Source of the DNA: Synergistaceae bacterium
GTDB lineage: Bacteria > Synergistota > Synergistia > Synergistales > Synergistaceae
Direction of reading: 5' to 3'
Length of the DNA: 63,555 bases
Assembly (NCBI GenBank): GCA_021372895.1
Contig: JAJFTP010000012.1
Location: 1 to 63,555, forward strand
The position numbers and the translations under genes were made by a program. Positions 27,471 through 35,012 of this stretch are shown here, piece after piece (position 1 is the first letter of the stretch; every line of letters starts with the position of its first letter). The notes beneath the pieces are model-generated. The model did not search any database. It was given only the letters and a program-made list of their open reading frames with translations, and had not been told where the DNA came from.

Positions 27471-28754
27471 CTATTCTTGAACTGGTGTCTGTCCCGCGTT
27501 CTTTTTTGTCCCGTGTCCTCTTCTGTGTCTCGGTTTACGGGCCTTCGGCTGTATAACGGCGTTGATATCGCCGAATTCTGCCGTGACAGGCTGTTTCTGC
27601 CGATGTCCGCTTTCTTCCGCAGCAATTATATGATCCGGATATGCTCCCTTGGAGAAAACGGGCGGTTTCCGCTGGCGTTTTTTTGCCTTTTTCTGAGCCA
27701 TACCGTTGCCGGCCCTATCTTCGGAGATTTCAATCACAGGACTCTTTCTTTCCAATGCAGGAGAAATATTCGCAGACCTTTGCGTCAGCTTTTTTTTATC
27801 CATGCCCGATGATATACATCCGGGGCATACCGAACGCAGGTTCGAAAGGACCGGTACGATCTCCTCAGCCTGAACCAGCCATTCTTTTCCGCTGACTACC
27901 GTATCCCTGAATTCCTTAAATTTGTCAACGGGGATCTTTATTTCACCTCTCCCGGGGATGTAGCAGCGAACGCTCTTTGTGTGCAGCTCTATGCCTGAAA
28001 CAATCACATTCCCGTTCGGGGTTTTGATTTTACTGCCAGGATTTGGAAGATTCTCCCATATCTCATGATATGCATTGTGCTCAAAACAGAGGCAACACAT
28101 AAGACGTCCGCAAATGCCGGATATCTTCGCCGGGTTGAGCGCCAGGTTCTGTTCCTTGACCATCTTTATGCATATCGGCGCAAACTGGTTGAGCCAGTAA
28201 CTGCAGCAGCAAGGCTGGCCGCAGGGACCTATGCCCTTGATGACCTTCGCCTCGTCACGCACACCTATCTGTCTCAGCTCTATGCGCGTTTTGAATTCTC
28301 GCGCAAGATCGCGAACATAGGCTCTGAAGTCCACCCTTTGTTCTGAAGAGAAATAGAAAAAAAGTTTGCGCCTGCCGCGCAGAAACTCAACATCTATCAG
28401 CTTCATGTCGAGTTCATGAGGCTTCAGCAGCTCCTTTGCGCTTTGCAGGATCCCGTCCTCTTCCCTGCGATATTCGGCATCCGCTTTTAGATCATCATCT
28501 GTGGCAAAATTTAAAAAATTAAGATCCGTTACCACGGGCTCAACATTCTTTGCGGTGCCGTCGCCGTGTTCTGACGTATTTCTAAGCTGTCTGTATGACG
28601 ATTCCTGTTCAGGCGTTAGTTCTCCGGCAACTATAGCCATCTCCTCGCCGCGGTGCGATTCTACAATAATTGGATCACCTTTTTTTATCTCTTCGTCGTA
28701 TTCGACAATACCAAGATATCTCGGTTTACCATACACTGCCAAATATTTGCTCAT
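27471..28754 (-). CDS. PSP1-domain protein (YaaT/RicT type) with a long basic tail
   Basis: A 427-residue PSP1 family protein. The core carries LRGRRKLFFYFSSEQRVDFR and the cysteine-rich GPCGQPCCCSYWLNQF plus ISGICGRLMCCLCFEHN, the ligands that in Bacillus RicT join RicA and RicF in binding iron-sulfur clusters and stimulating RNA maturation and phosphorelay. AAGGAGGG before the ATG at 28754 fixes the start; the frame to 28781 is longer. Its 5' end overlaps holB by 29 bases, an order (tmk-holB-psp1) common in Gram-positives. The last about 120 residues are a lysine/arginine-rich, probably disordered extension. Confidence 0.9.
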   Translation of the reverse strand: MSKYLAVYGKPRYLGIVEYDEEIKKGDPIIVESHRGEEMAIVAGELTPEQESSYRQLRNTSEHGDGTAKNVEPVVTDLNFLNFATDDDLKADAEYRREEDGILQSAKELLKPHELDMKLIDVEFLRGRRKLFFYFSSEQRVDFRAYVRDLAREFKTRIELRQIGVRDEAKVIKGIGPCGQPCCCSYWLNQFAPICIKMVKEQNLALNPAKISGICGRLMCCLCFEHNAYHEIWENLPNPGSKIKTPNGNVIVSGIELHTKSVRCYIPGRGEIKIPVDKFKEFRDTVVSGKEWLVQAEEIVPVLSNLRSVCPGCISSGMDKKKLTQRSANISPALERKSPVIEISEDRAGNGMAQKKAKKRQRKPPVFSKGAYPDHIIAAEESGHRQKQPVTAEFGDINAVIQPKARKPRHRRGHGTKKNAGQTPVQE

Positions 28755-29472
28755 ATGGGATTCCCTCCTTGAGGACAGCAAAAGTCAGATCCTGGATCAT
28801 CGGCACGGAGAGCCTTTTCTGCTCCATCAGCCTTATTAGTGATTCCATTTCCGCCGCTTTTACAAAATCCCCTGTCTCTGTTAAATGTTTGATCCAGCTT
28901 TCAATTTCAAGATATAAAATCTCGGCGCCGGCCTTTTTATTGCTGTTGTCCATCCATGCCGCCCATTCTTCCGGGGTCTCCGGATGAGGGCGCGACCTTA
29001 CAAGTTCTTCCGGCAGTTCTATTGATATTGACCATACGCGGCTCTTTATCGTGGGAATAAGCTTGTCCTCTTCAGATATATAAAGGACATATCCATGAAG
29101 CGGAGGCTCTTCTGTCAGCTTCAGGAGGCTGTTCGCCGCCTCAAGGGAAAGTTTGTCCGCAGACCATATCACTGCAAGCCGTCTTTCTGAAATCACAGGA
29201 TGGAGTCCAAGCTCGCCCTGCAGTGTCCGGCAGTCATCAATGGAAGGCTGTGTAAGATATCTGCCTGCGTGGACAAGATCCGGATGAGTTCCGTCTTTCC
29301 AGGCCGGACTGTCTCCAAGCAGAAGCTTACCGTAGCGCTCGACAAACAGCTCCTGCATCGCAGATGGGATTACAACTGCCAACGATTGCGGACTGCGTCC
29401 CATTTTGAATGCAGAGATTATCTCTTGCCAGCCTCTTGAATTTTCAAGAAGGGCGCCAGTGTCGTCAATCAC
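28726..29472 (-). CDS. holB: DNA polymerase III delta' subunit
   Basis: A 248-residue clamp-loader subunit of the delta' type. The conserved region is IWSADKLSLEAANSLLKLTE followed by EPPLHGYVLYISE and LIPTIKSRVWS, the sensor-like motif of delta'/DnaX proteins. It is short and lacks a zinc module and Walker A, as expected for delta'. It begins at GTG overlapping the tmk stop by 8 bases. Placement between tmk and the PSP1 gene supports the call. Confidence 0.85.
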   Translation of the reverse strand: MIDDTGALLENSRGWQEIISAFKMGRSPQSLAVVIPSAMQELFVERYGKLLLGDSPAWKDGTHPDLVHAGRYLTQPSIDDCRTLQGELGLHPVISERRLAVIWSADKLSLEAANSLLKLTEEPPLHGYVLYISEEDKLIPTIKSRVWSISIELPEELVRSRPHPETPEEWAAWMDNSNKKAGAEILYLEIESWIKHLTETGDFVKAAEMESLIRLMEQKRLSVPMIQDLTFAVLKEGIPYEQIFGSVW

Positions 29473-30082
29473 AAAAAAACCCTCTCATCTCCAGCGCCTT
29501 TAAAAGGCTGCCGAAGACAACTTCCTCATCCCCGTATGAACAATCCAGTTGTATCCATCTTTCAGGCTCACTGCGGGCAAGGGCGAGATAGCCTTCCCTG
29601 ATTTTTGTCATAAACGGCATTCCTTCACTCTCAAATGTGTCCGGCATGCCGCGTCTCGCTGTTCTTTCAAGCGCCGTTTCAGCCGGAACATCAAAAAATA
29701 TGGTCACGTCCGGAACGGGGAAGGCAGAAAGGCGGGCAAGCTCCTGGAAGATCTCAAGCGGCAACCCCCTACCCCAGACCTGATATGCTATTGTTGAGTC
29801 CTGATATCGCTCACATACGACGTCAAGCCCCTTATCCAATGAAGGCTGTATGACGTTTGCAACATGTTCGGCGCGGTCAAGCATGAATAGATATGCCTCA
29901 CTCCAGGGGTGCTTCAGCCGTCCGCTTATGACGATATCCCGAAGCACCGCCACACCTTCCCACCCGCCGGGTTCACGTGTGAGAACGGCATGTCTATCTT
30001 GTTTTTTATTGAGCCAGTCTGTGAACATTCTTGCCTGTGTCGACTTGCCCGAACCATCAAGCCCCTCAAAGGTAATAAACAT
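29465..30082 (-). CDS. tmk: Thymidylate kinase
   Basis: Phosphorylates dTMP to dTDP. The 205 residues start MFITFEGLDGSGKSTQARMF with the P-loop at about 8-15, then LTREPGG (the DR-like nucleotide loop), VVCERYQDSTIAYQVWGRGL and DVPAETALERTARRG (lid). A complete enzyme at the head of the tmk-holB-psp1-ftsY run; the gap upstream holds the selC hairpin. Confidence 0.97.
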   Translation of the reverse strand: MFITFEGLDGSGKSTQARMFTDWLNKKQDRHAVLTREPGGWEGVAVLRDIVISGRLKHPWSEAYLFMLDRAEHVANVIQPSLDKGLDVVCERYQDSTIAYQVWGRGLPLEIFQELARLSAFPVPDVTIFFDVPAETALERTARRGMPDTFESEGMPFMTKIREGYLALARSEPERWIQLDCSYGDEEVVFGSLLKALEMRGFFCD

Positions 30083-30123
30083 GATACCACACCCCTACAA
30101 CGGATAATCATAACACAAAACAT

Positions 30124-30158
30124 CCCGCAGAAAGGAGATAAACACTCCTTTCTGCGGG
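30124..30158 (-). terminator. Strong hairpin next to the tRNA-Sec half copy
   Basis: CCCGCAGAAAGGAG (30124-30137) and CTCCTTTCTGCGGG (30145-30158) form a perfect 14-pair stem with a 7-base loop, followed on the minus strand by ATGTTTTG. It lies about 14 bases past the duplicated tRNA-Sec 3' end. I infer it is the original terminator of the tRNA-Sec gene, left behind at the tmk side. Confidence 0.75.
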
Positions 30159-30171
30159 ACATATTTTCAAT

Positions 30172-30240
30172 ATGGCGGAGGCATGTGCGAATCGAACACA
30201 CCGTGACCGGCGTCACGACCCCCGCCGGATTAAAATCCGG
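30172..30240 (-). repeat. Displaced 3' half of a tRNA-Sec gene (att-like direct repeat)
   Basis: This 69-base stretch aligns with the 3' part of the intact tRNA-Sec gene (31093-31163): 64 of 71 columns identical, five substitutions and two single-base gaps. It holds the anticodon stem, variable arm, T-arm, 3' acceptor strand and CCA, but no D-arm or 5' acceptor strand. The variable arm still folds as its own stem (CGTGAC/GTCACG), so it is not simply decaying. The anticodon loop is altered (TTTTAA instead of CTTCAAA). It cannot make a tRNA. It looks like the far attachment site of an element integrated in selC. Confidence 0.75.
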
Positions 30241-30388
30241 AAAAAGCGTAATGCAGGAATTAAGTAGTCGTCACTGAAAAACATGAATAACTCAGTCATA
30301 GACCGTCTTGAAAACATGATAAAATGGACCACGAATTAATATTGCTTTCCAAGAAAATATGTAGGATGGATATGTGGAGGGGAAATAT

Positions 30389-30949
30389 ATGGGCCGTTTT
30401 GCCGTTATCGACACTGAGACGACTTGGAGCGACGCCGTGATGTCGATCGGTACTGTCGTAGCCGATTCCGAAAACTTCAAGCCGATCGATAAGAAATACT
30501 ATATACTCACGCCGTTCAAAAACCACGGCGGTATGTATTCATACGCTCTCTATGCGGACGGGATAAAGCCAGACCTCGAATGTTCAAGGGAAAAGGCGAT
30601 GAACGAGTTGATTCGATTCCTCGCCTCTCATGATGCCACCACGATTTTTGCATACAACGCCGTCTTTGACCACAGGCACTTGCCGGAACTCCGCCATCTG
30701 AATTGGCACGACATAATGAAGCTGGCGGCGTACAGGCAGCACAATCCCAAAATTCCGAGTTGTGCCGAATGCTACGGTACGGGCAGATTGAAGCGCGGAT
30801 ATGGCGTTGAGAGTGTTTACAGGATGTTGAGCGGAGACTATGGATATTGCGAGATACATAACGCTCTGACCGACGCGATTGATGAGTTGGAGATAATGCG
30901 GCTTCTGAGTCTAGAAATCGACCGCTATACCTTGGCGAGAATCGGGTGA
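30389..30949 (+). CDS. DEDDh 3'-5' exonuclease-like protein
   Basis: A 186-residue DnaQ-fold protein. Exo I is FAVIDTETTWSDAVMSIG (Asp and Glu near residues 8 and 10), Exo II lies in FAYNAVFDHRHLPEL, and Exo III is HNALTDAIDELEIMRLL, where His and Asp give the DEDDh set, so it is probably active on DNA or RNA. A cysteine pair (CAECYGTG, around 130) may bind metal. GGAGGGG before the ATG at 30389 fixes the start. It is alone, on the opposite strand to everything around it, enclosed by the tRNA-Sec repeat copies, so it is probably cargo of an integrated element. Not a replicative proofreader by length and context. Confidence 0.75.
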   Translation: MGRFAVIDTETTWSDAVMSIGTVVADSENFKPIDKKYYILTPFKNHGGMYSYALYADGIKPDLECSREKAMNELIRFLASHDATTIFAYNAVFDHRHLPELRHLNWHDIMKLAAYRQHNPKIPSCAECYGTGRLKRGYGVESVYRMLSGDYGYCEIHNALTDAIDELEIMRLLSLEIDRYTLARIG

Positions 30950-31048
30950 GTCCGACAATACTTCCTGTTTTTTTACAATAACAAAGGTCTCTTGGATGGA
31001 AACGATGAAAATCGTGTATATTATGATATATAGCGGCAAAATTCCATT

Positions 31049-31084
31049 CAAAAAGGGCTTACAGGCTAAAACCCGTAAACCCTT
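31049..31084 (-). terminator. Terminator of tRNA-Sec
   Basis: On the minus strand AAGGGTTTACGGG pairs imperfectly with CCTGTAAGCCCTT around a short loop and runs into TTTT, about 10 bases after the tRNA 3' end. It differs entirely from the 14-pair hairpin next to the half copy. Confidence 0.6.
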
Positions 31085-31093
31085 GCTATTACA

Positions 31094-31190
31094 TGGCGGA
31101 GGCGTGTGCGAATCGAACACACCGGGACCGGCGTTACCGACCCCCGCCGGATTTGAAGTCCGGGCCCAGCACCAGCTGAAACTCGCCTCC
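31094..31190 (-). tRNA. selC: Selenocysteine tRNA (anticodon TCA)
   Basis: A 97-base tRNA with encoded CCA. The acceptor strands GGAGGCG and CGCCTCC pair, the anticodon arm is CCGGA-CTTCAAA-TCCGG giving UCA, the long variable arm contains GGTAACGCCGGTCC, and the T-loop is TTCGATT. Length and anticodon identify tRNA-Sec, so the organism decodes UGA as selenocysteine. SelA, SelB and SelD are not in the window; serS is. The 3' half is duplicated about 0.9 kb away. Confidence 0.95.
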
Positions 31191-31203
31191 GAAGGATAAG
31201 GAC

Positions 31204-31232
31204 AGATTAGCAGAAAAAGCGCCGAAATACAA
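31204..31232 (-). promoter_or_regulatory. Promoter of tRNA-Sec
   Basis: TTGTAT (31227-31232), 17 bases, TAATCT (31204-31209) on the minus strand, in the 50-base gap after the pdp stop and 14 bases before the mature 5' end. Confidence 0.6.
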
Positions 31233-31240
31233 CGGCCAAA

Positions 31241-32545
31241 TCAATATATCCTGTCTATTATGAGTTTTCTCTTATCTGCGTATCCCGCTACGTCCCAAGA
31301 TGCCTCAAAGTAAGGCTTAGCTGCCTCAAGCTGTTTGGATGTGTTGTAGTGTATTCTCATAACCCTGCCGCCGGCATCGATCCTGTCTCCTGTCTTGGCA
31401 AAAAGCTGCACTGAGACAGCCCGGTCAATTTCGTCTTCCTGTTTGAGGCGCCCTCCCCCGAGTGCCCGCAGCCCTTCGCCGACCGACAGCGCGGACAGTC
31501 TGGAGAGATATCCTGCCTTATCAGACATGATGTCGCAGAAATATTTTGCCCTAGGCAGTATGTTCTGTGGTTCATCGATAACCCTGAGGTCGCCGCCCTG
31601 GGATTTGACCATATCTGCAAATTTGTTGAGTGCGGTGCCGTCACCCAGTGCTTTGGCGCATAATACGGAGCCAGCATCTGGATCAGATGCGACGCCCGCC
31701 ATGCTGAGCATATAACCTCCCAGGGTGATGCAGAGCTCCCTGGTATCGGCAGGCCCGTTTCCGCCAAGCACCTGAATGGCCTCGTAAACCTCCGCGGCAT
31801 TACCGATCCACTCTCCCAGCGGCTGTTCCATGTCGGTTATTATTGCGATACATACCCTGCCCAGTTTTCTCGATATCCGCACCAGTTTTTCGGCAAGCGC
31901 CGCAGCCTCGTCATTGTTGCGCATAAACGCGCCGCTTCCCGACTTAACGTCAAAAAGAAATCCGTGTGCACCGCCTGCAAGTTTTTTGCTGAGGATGCTG
32001 GATGTTATCAACGGGATGGACGGTACTGTACCCGTTACGTCGCGAAGCTTGTAGAACCTGCCCTCGGCAGGGGCAAGCCAGGCAGAATGTCCTGATATGG
32101 CACAGCCGATATTTGCCACCTGCTCTGTGAGCCTGTCGCCGGAAAGATGGAGGTCCATCCCAGGTATTGATTCAAGCTTGTCTACTGTCCCTCCCGTATA
32201 GCCAAGCGCCGGTCCGCTGAGTTTTGATATTTTTGCGCCGCAGGCGGCCACAAGCGGGACCAGTATAAGCGTAGTTTTGTCCCCAACGCCGCCGGTGCTG
32301 TGTTTATCGACTATCCTGTCCGTTGCAGGGTATGTAATGGTATTTCCTGAATGTGCAAGGGCCTCTGTAAAATATACTGTCTCATGATCATCCAGTCCGT
32401 TCAGGTATGCCGCCATAAGCCACGCCGAAAGCTGATAGTCTGGTATGGATGCATCCATTACGCCACTGACAAGGTGCTGCAGCTCCGCACGCGTATGATG
32501 CCCTCCGTCGCGTTTCTTTTCAATAAATTCCACAACGTTGAACAT
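31241..32545 (-). CDS. pdp: Pyrimidine-nucleoside (thymidine) phosphorylase
   Basis: Phosphorolyses thymidine or uridine for salvage. The 434 residues show the glycosyltransferase family 3 signature SKLSGPALGYTGGTVDKLES (around 109-128), the phosphate loop KHSTGGVGDKTTL (around 81-93), and SSILSKKLAGGAHGFLFDVK. Whether it is specific for thymidine (deoA) or broad (pdp) cannot be read from the sequence. The stop of punA overlaps its ATG by one base, so the two nucleoside phosphorylases are coupled. Confidence 0.93.
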   Translation of the reverse strand: MFNVVEFIEKKRDGGHHTRAELQHLVSGVMDASIPDYQLSAWLMAAYLNGLDDHETVYFTEALAHSGNTITYPATDRIVDKHSTGGVGDKTTLILVPLVAACGAKISKLSGPALGYTGGTVDKLESIPGMDLHLSGDRLTEQVANIGCAISGHSAWLAPAEGRFYKLRDVTGTVPSIPLITSSILSKKLAGGAHGFLFDVKSGSGAFMRNNDEAAALAEKLVRISRKLGRVCIAIITDMEQPLGEWIGNAAEVYEAIQVLGGNGPADTRELCITLGGYMLSMAGVASDPDAGSVLCAKALGDGTALNKFADMVKSQGGDLRVIDEPQNILPRAKYFCDIMSDKAGYLSRLSALSVGEGLRALGGGRLKQEDEIDRAVSVQLFAKTGDRIDAGGRVMRIHYNTSKQLEAAKPYFEASWDVAGYADKRKLIIDRIY

Positions 32546-33369
32546 CAGAGCCTCATTTCCCTCAGAAATGCCGAAATAAGCGTGCAGAGAGAATCAGCGG
32601 TATTGTTCATTGAATCCAGAACTTCTTTGTGGGAAAGCCTTTGGTCTGTTATGCCGGCTGCATAGTTTGCAATGCAGGAAATGCCGCATACTCTTATCCC
32701 CATATGTCCCGCTACGATGACCTCCGGCACGGTTGACATCCCGACCAGGTCTGCACCCATATTTTTTGCCATGCGTATCTCGGCAGGAGTTTCAAACGAG
32801 GGACCGGGAAAGGCAATATAGACGCCCTTTTCAAGCCTTATCCCCTCCTTCTTGGCGGCCCTTTCCAGATCTTTGAGGAACTCGCGGTCATAGGCCATTG
32901 TCATGTCGGGAAACCTCGGGCCCCAATAGTCGTTGTTCTCACCTATGAGTGGATTCGTGCCCATATAATTTATATGATCCTCTATAGCTGTTATTGTCCC
33001 GGCAGGAATATCTGTATTTATGCCGCCGGAGGCATTTGTTACAAGAAGGGCTTTTATCCCGAGTGAACCCAGGACCCTTATCGGGAATGTCACTTCCTCC
33101 ATTGTGTAGCCTTCGTAGTAATGCACACGCCCCTGCATTACGGCAACAAGACGGCCCTCAAGAGAGCCGATCACAAGTTTTCCCGCATGTCCGGGAGCAG
33201 TAGAATGAGGCCAGTACGGGATATCTGTGTATGGGATCATCTGGGCTCCCTCCACTTTTTCTGCAAGCCTGCCAAGACCTGAGCCCAGTATTATCGCAAT
33301 ATCCGGTCTGAGGTCTGTTTTATTTTCGATGTACCTCATGGCTTCGTTTACCTTTTCGGGAAACAACAT
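32545..33369 (-). CDS. punA: Purine-nucleoside phosphorylase
   Basis: A 274-residue trimeric-type purine nucleoside phosphorylase: IILGSGLGRLAEKVEGA (phosphate loop, around 26-42), GRVHYYEGYTMEEVTFPIRV, NASGGINTDIPAGT, the purine-site GPSFETPAEIRMAKNMGADLVGMS and the C-terminal SHKEVLDSMNNTA. It releases purine base and ribose-1-phosphate from inosine/guanosine. It could also act on methylthioinosine, which would link it to the mtaD-mtnA genes in this window; that is inference. ATG at 33369, 2 bases after the recombinase gene stop. Confidence 0.94.
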   Translation of the reverse strand: MLFPEKVNEAMRYIENKTDLRPDIAIILGSGLGRLAEKVEGAQMIPYTDIPYWPHSTAPGHAGKLVIGSLEGRLVAVMQGRVHYYEGYTMEEVTFPIRVLGSLGIKALLVTNASGGINTDIPAGTITAIEDHINYMGTNPLIGENNDYWGPRFPDMTMAYDREFLKDLERAAKKEGIRLEKGVYIAFPGPSFETPAEIRMAKNMGADLVGMSTVPEVIVAGHMGIRVCGISCIANYAAGITDQRLSHKEVLDSMNNTADSLCTLISAFLREMRL

Positions 33370-33371
33370 TG

Positions 33372-34298
33372 TTATTCCTCCTGACGTTGACCGGATCTCG
33401 GGTGATACTTGTCGTAGTAGTCGCGTATTTCAGTGTCCAGGTGGGTGTATTTCTCTGTTGTCATGATAGATGAATGCCCCAGTATCTCCTGCAATGTCCT
33501 CTGATCCATCCCGTTGCGCAGGAGGTGTGTCGCGAATGTGTGGCGAAGCACGTGAGGATGCAGGCGGGACGCGGAGATACCTGCGGATTTCCCTCTTTTA
33601 TGCAGAATGTGCCACAGGAACTCACGCTGTACCTTTCTGCCCGTCCTAGTCAGAAAAAGCCACGGAAGGGAAAGTTTGTCCATCTGCGGACGGTATTCTG
33701 CTATATACTCCTCGACATTTTTTCTTACTGCACCGACATAGGGCACCACTCTTTCCTTGCCGCCCTTGCCCCTTGTGTAGATAAGTCCGCTGCTGCGGTC
33801 TATGTCCTTAAGTTTTATGTTGCAGAGCTCAGAGGCCCTCATTCCGACCCCGTAAGCAAGTTCGATAATGGTCCTGTCCCTTCTCCCGAGGATAGTCCCG
33901 TCCTCGCACGCGTTGATTATCCTCTGTATCTCTCCCTCTGTCATTATTTCAGGAAGTTTCTCGTCCTTGGATGGCAGAGGGTCGAGTTTCGGCATCTTAT
34001 CCATTTCTCCGTCATAGACGAGAAAGCGCGTGAAAGAGGCAAGCACCGCGGCGTTGCGCTGTATCGTACTCTTTGACATACCCCTGACTGACTGAGCGCG
34101 CAGGAACCTGGATATGCTTTCAGCAGTAAGCTCCTTCGGGTCGTGCTGCATATTTAAGCAGTAAGAGTACCATAACCTTATATCCGAGGAGTATGCCTTA
34201 AGTGTATTTTGGCTGCAGCTGCGTTCAAGCAGCAGATAGTCCTCAAATCTGCCGAGAGATCTGAGAAATTTTGCATCGCTGATCTCTGTCAACGGCAT
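33372..34298 (-). CDS. xerD: Tyrosine recombinase, XerC/XerD type
   Basis: A 308-residue site-specific recombinase with an N-terminal SAM-like DNA-binding domain (about 8-95) and a catalytic domain showing the Arg in GVGMRASELCNI, Lys in TRGKGGKERVV, HPHVLRHTFATHLLRNG (H-x-x-R), GHSSIMTTEKY and the nucleophile Tyr in TTEKYTHLD. Size and motif order fit chromosomal Xer recombinases, which resolve dimers at dif with FtsK. It sits in a housekeeping run with the NUDIX gene (10-base overlap) and punA, favouring a Xer role over an integrase, although a duplicated tRNA-Sec half lies 2-3 kb away. Confidence 0.9.
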   Translation of the reverse strand: MPLTEISDAKFLRSLGRFEDYLLLERSCSQNTLKAYSSDIRLWYSYCLNMQHDPKELTAESISRFLRAQSVRGMSKSTIQRNAAVLASFTRFLVYDGEMDKMPKLDPLPSKDEKLPEIMTEGEIQRIINACEDGTILGRRDRTIIELAYGVGMRASELCNIKLKDIDRSSGLIYTRGKGGKERVVPYVGAVRKNVEEYIAEYRPQMDKLSLPWLFLTRTGRKVQREFLWHILHKRGKSAGISASRLHPHVLRHTFATHLLRNGMDQRTLQEILGHSSIMTTEKYTHLDTEIRDYYDKYHPRSGQRQEE

Positions 34299-34852
34299 TC
34301 TTCTGCCGCCTTTCTCGATACATACCAGAAATAAGCCATTATTGTCTTTCCGTCATTAACTTCTCCGGAGTCGATCATCGCGCTTATTTTCTGCGGTGTA
34401 AATTTAGAGGAAGAAAGATATTCGTCGTCGTCTTCGGGCAGTTTTGACTGTTCCAGGTCTGTCGCATAATACAAATAAATTTTTTCTGTTGAGTAGCCCG
34501 GAGAAGAATAAAACTCAGACACTTTCTCTATTTTGCCCGGTTTGCAACCTATCTCCTCCTGAAGCTCTCTCACTGCAGTTTCAAGAGGATCCTCCCCGGA
34601 CTCGACTATCCCCGCCGGGATCTCCAACACATCTTTGTCTATTGCATGGCGATACTGTGAAACCATGTGTATGCTGCCGTCTTTATCAACGGCCAGTATA
34701 GCCGCGGCGGCTTTATGCTCCACGACCTCCCTGATTTTTTCCGCACCGGATGGGAAAAGCACCGTATCTATACGAAGATTTAGCACCCTGCCCCTGTATT
34801 GATATTTCTGTCCAATTATATTTCTGAGGAAATGGCTGCTGCATACCAACAT
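34289..34852 (-). CDS. NUDIX hydrolase, ADP-ribose pyrophosphatase type
   Basis: A 187-residue NUDIX enzyme. The box reads GIVESGEDPLETAVRELQEE plus IGC, matching G-x5-E-x7-R-E-x2-E-E-x-G. Before it lies SQYRHAIDKDVLEIPAG, the ADP-ribose pyrophosphatase pattern (E-I/L-P-A-G). AAAGGGGGAAGAG precedes the ATG. The 160-base gap upstream, before the fmt stop, holds no gene; this gene may have its own promoter there. It probably recycles ADP-ribose or related nucleoside diphosphate sugars. Confidence 0.9.
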   Translation of the reverse strand: MLVCSSHFLRNIIGQKYQYRGRVLNLRIDTVLFPSGAEKIREVVEHKAAAAILAVDKDGSIHMVSQYRHAIDKDVLEIPAGIVESGEDPLETAVRELQEEIGCKPGKIEKVSEFYSSPGYSTEKIYLYYATDLEQSKLPEDDDEYLSSSKFTPQKISAMIDSGEVNDGKTIMAYFWYVSRKAAEECR

Positions 34853-35012
34853 CTCTTCCCCCTTTTCAGATTAATACATACCGGCAGAGACAGAGCAGAT
34901 CCTTTCACGGGAAAAACTCCGGACATTGATCAGAGCACGGACTATAAAAATTTTTCGGGCGGTTGTCCTGATATTATGGCTTTTACCGTCGAACTTTGTA
35001 GAATGTTTTTAG

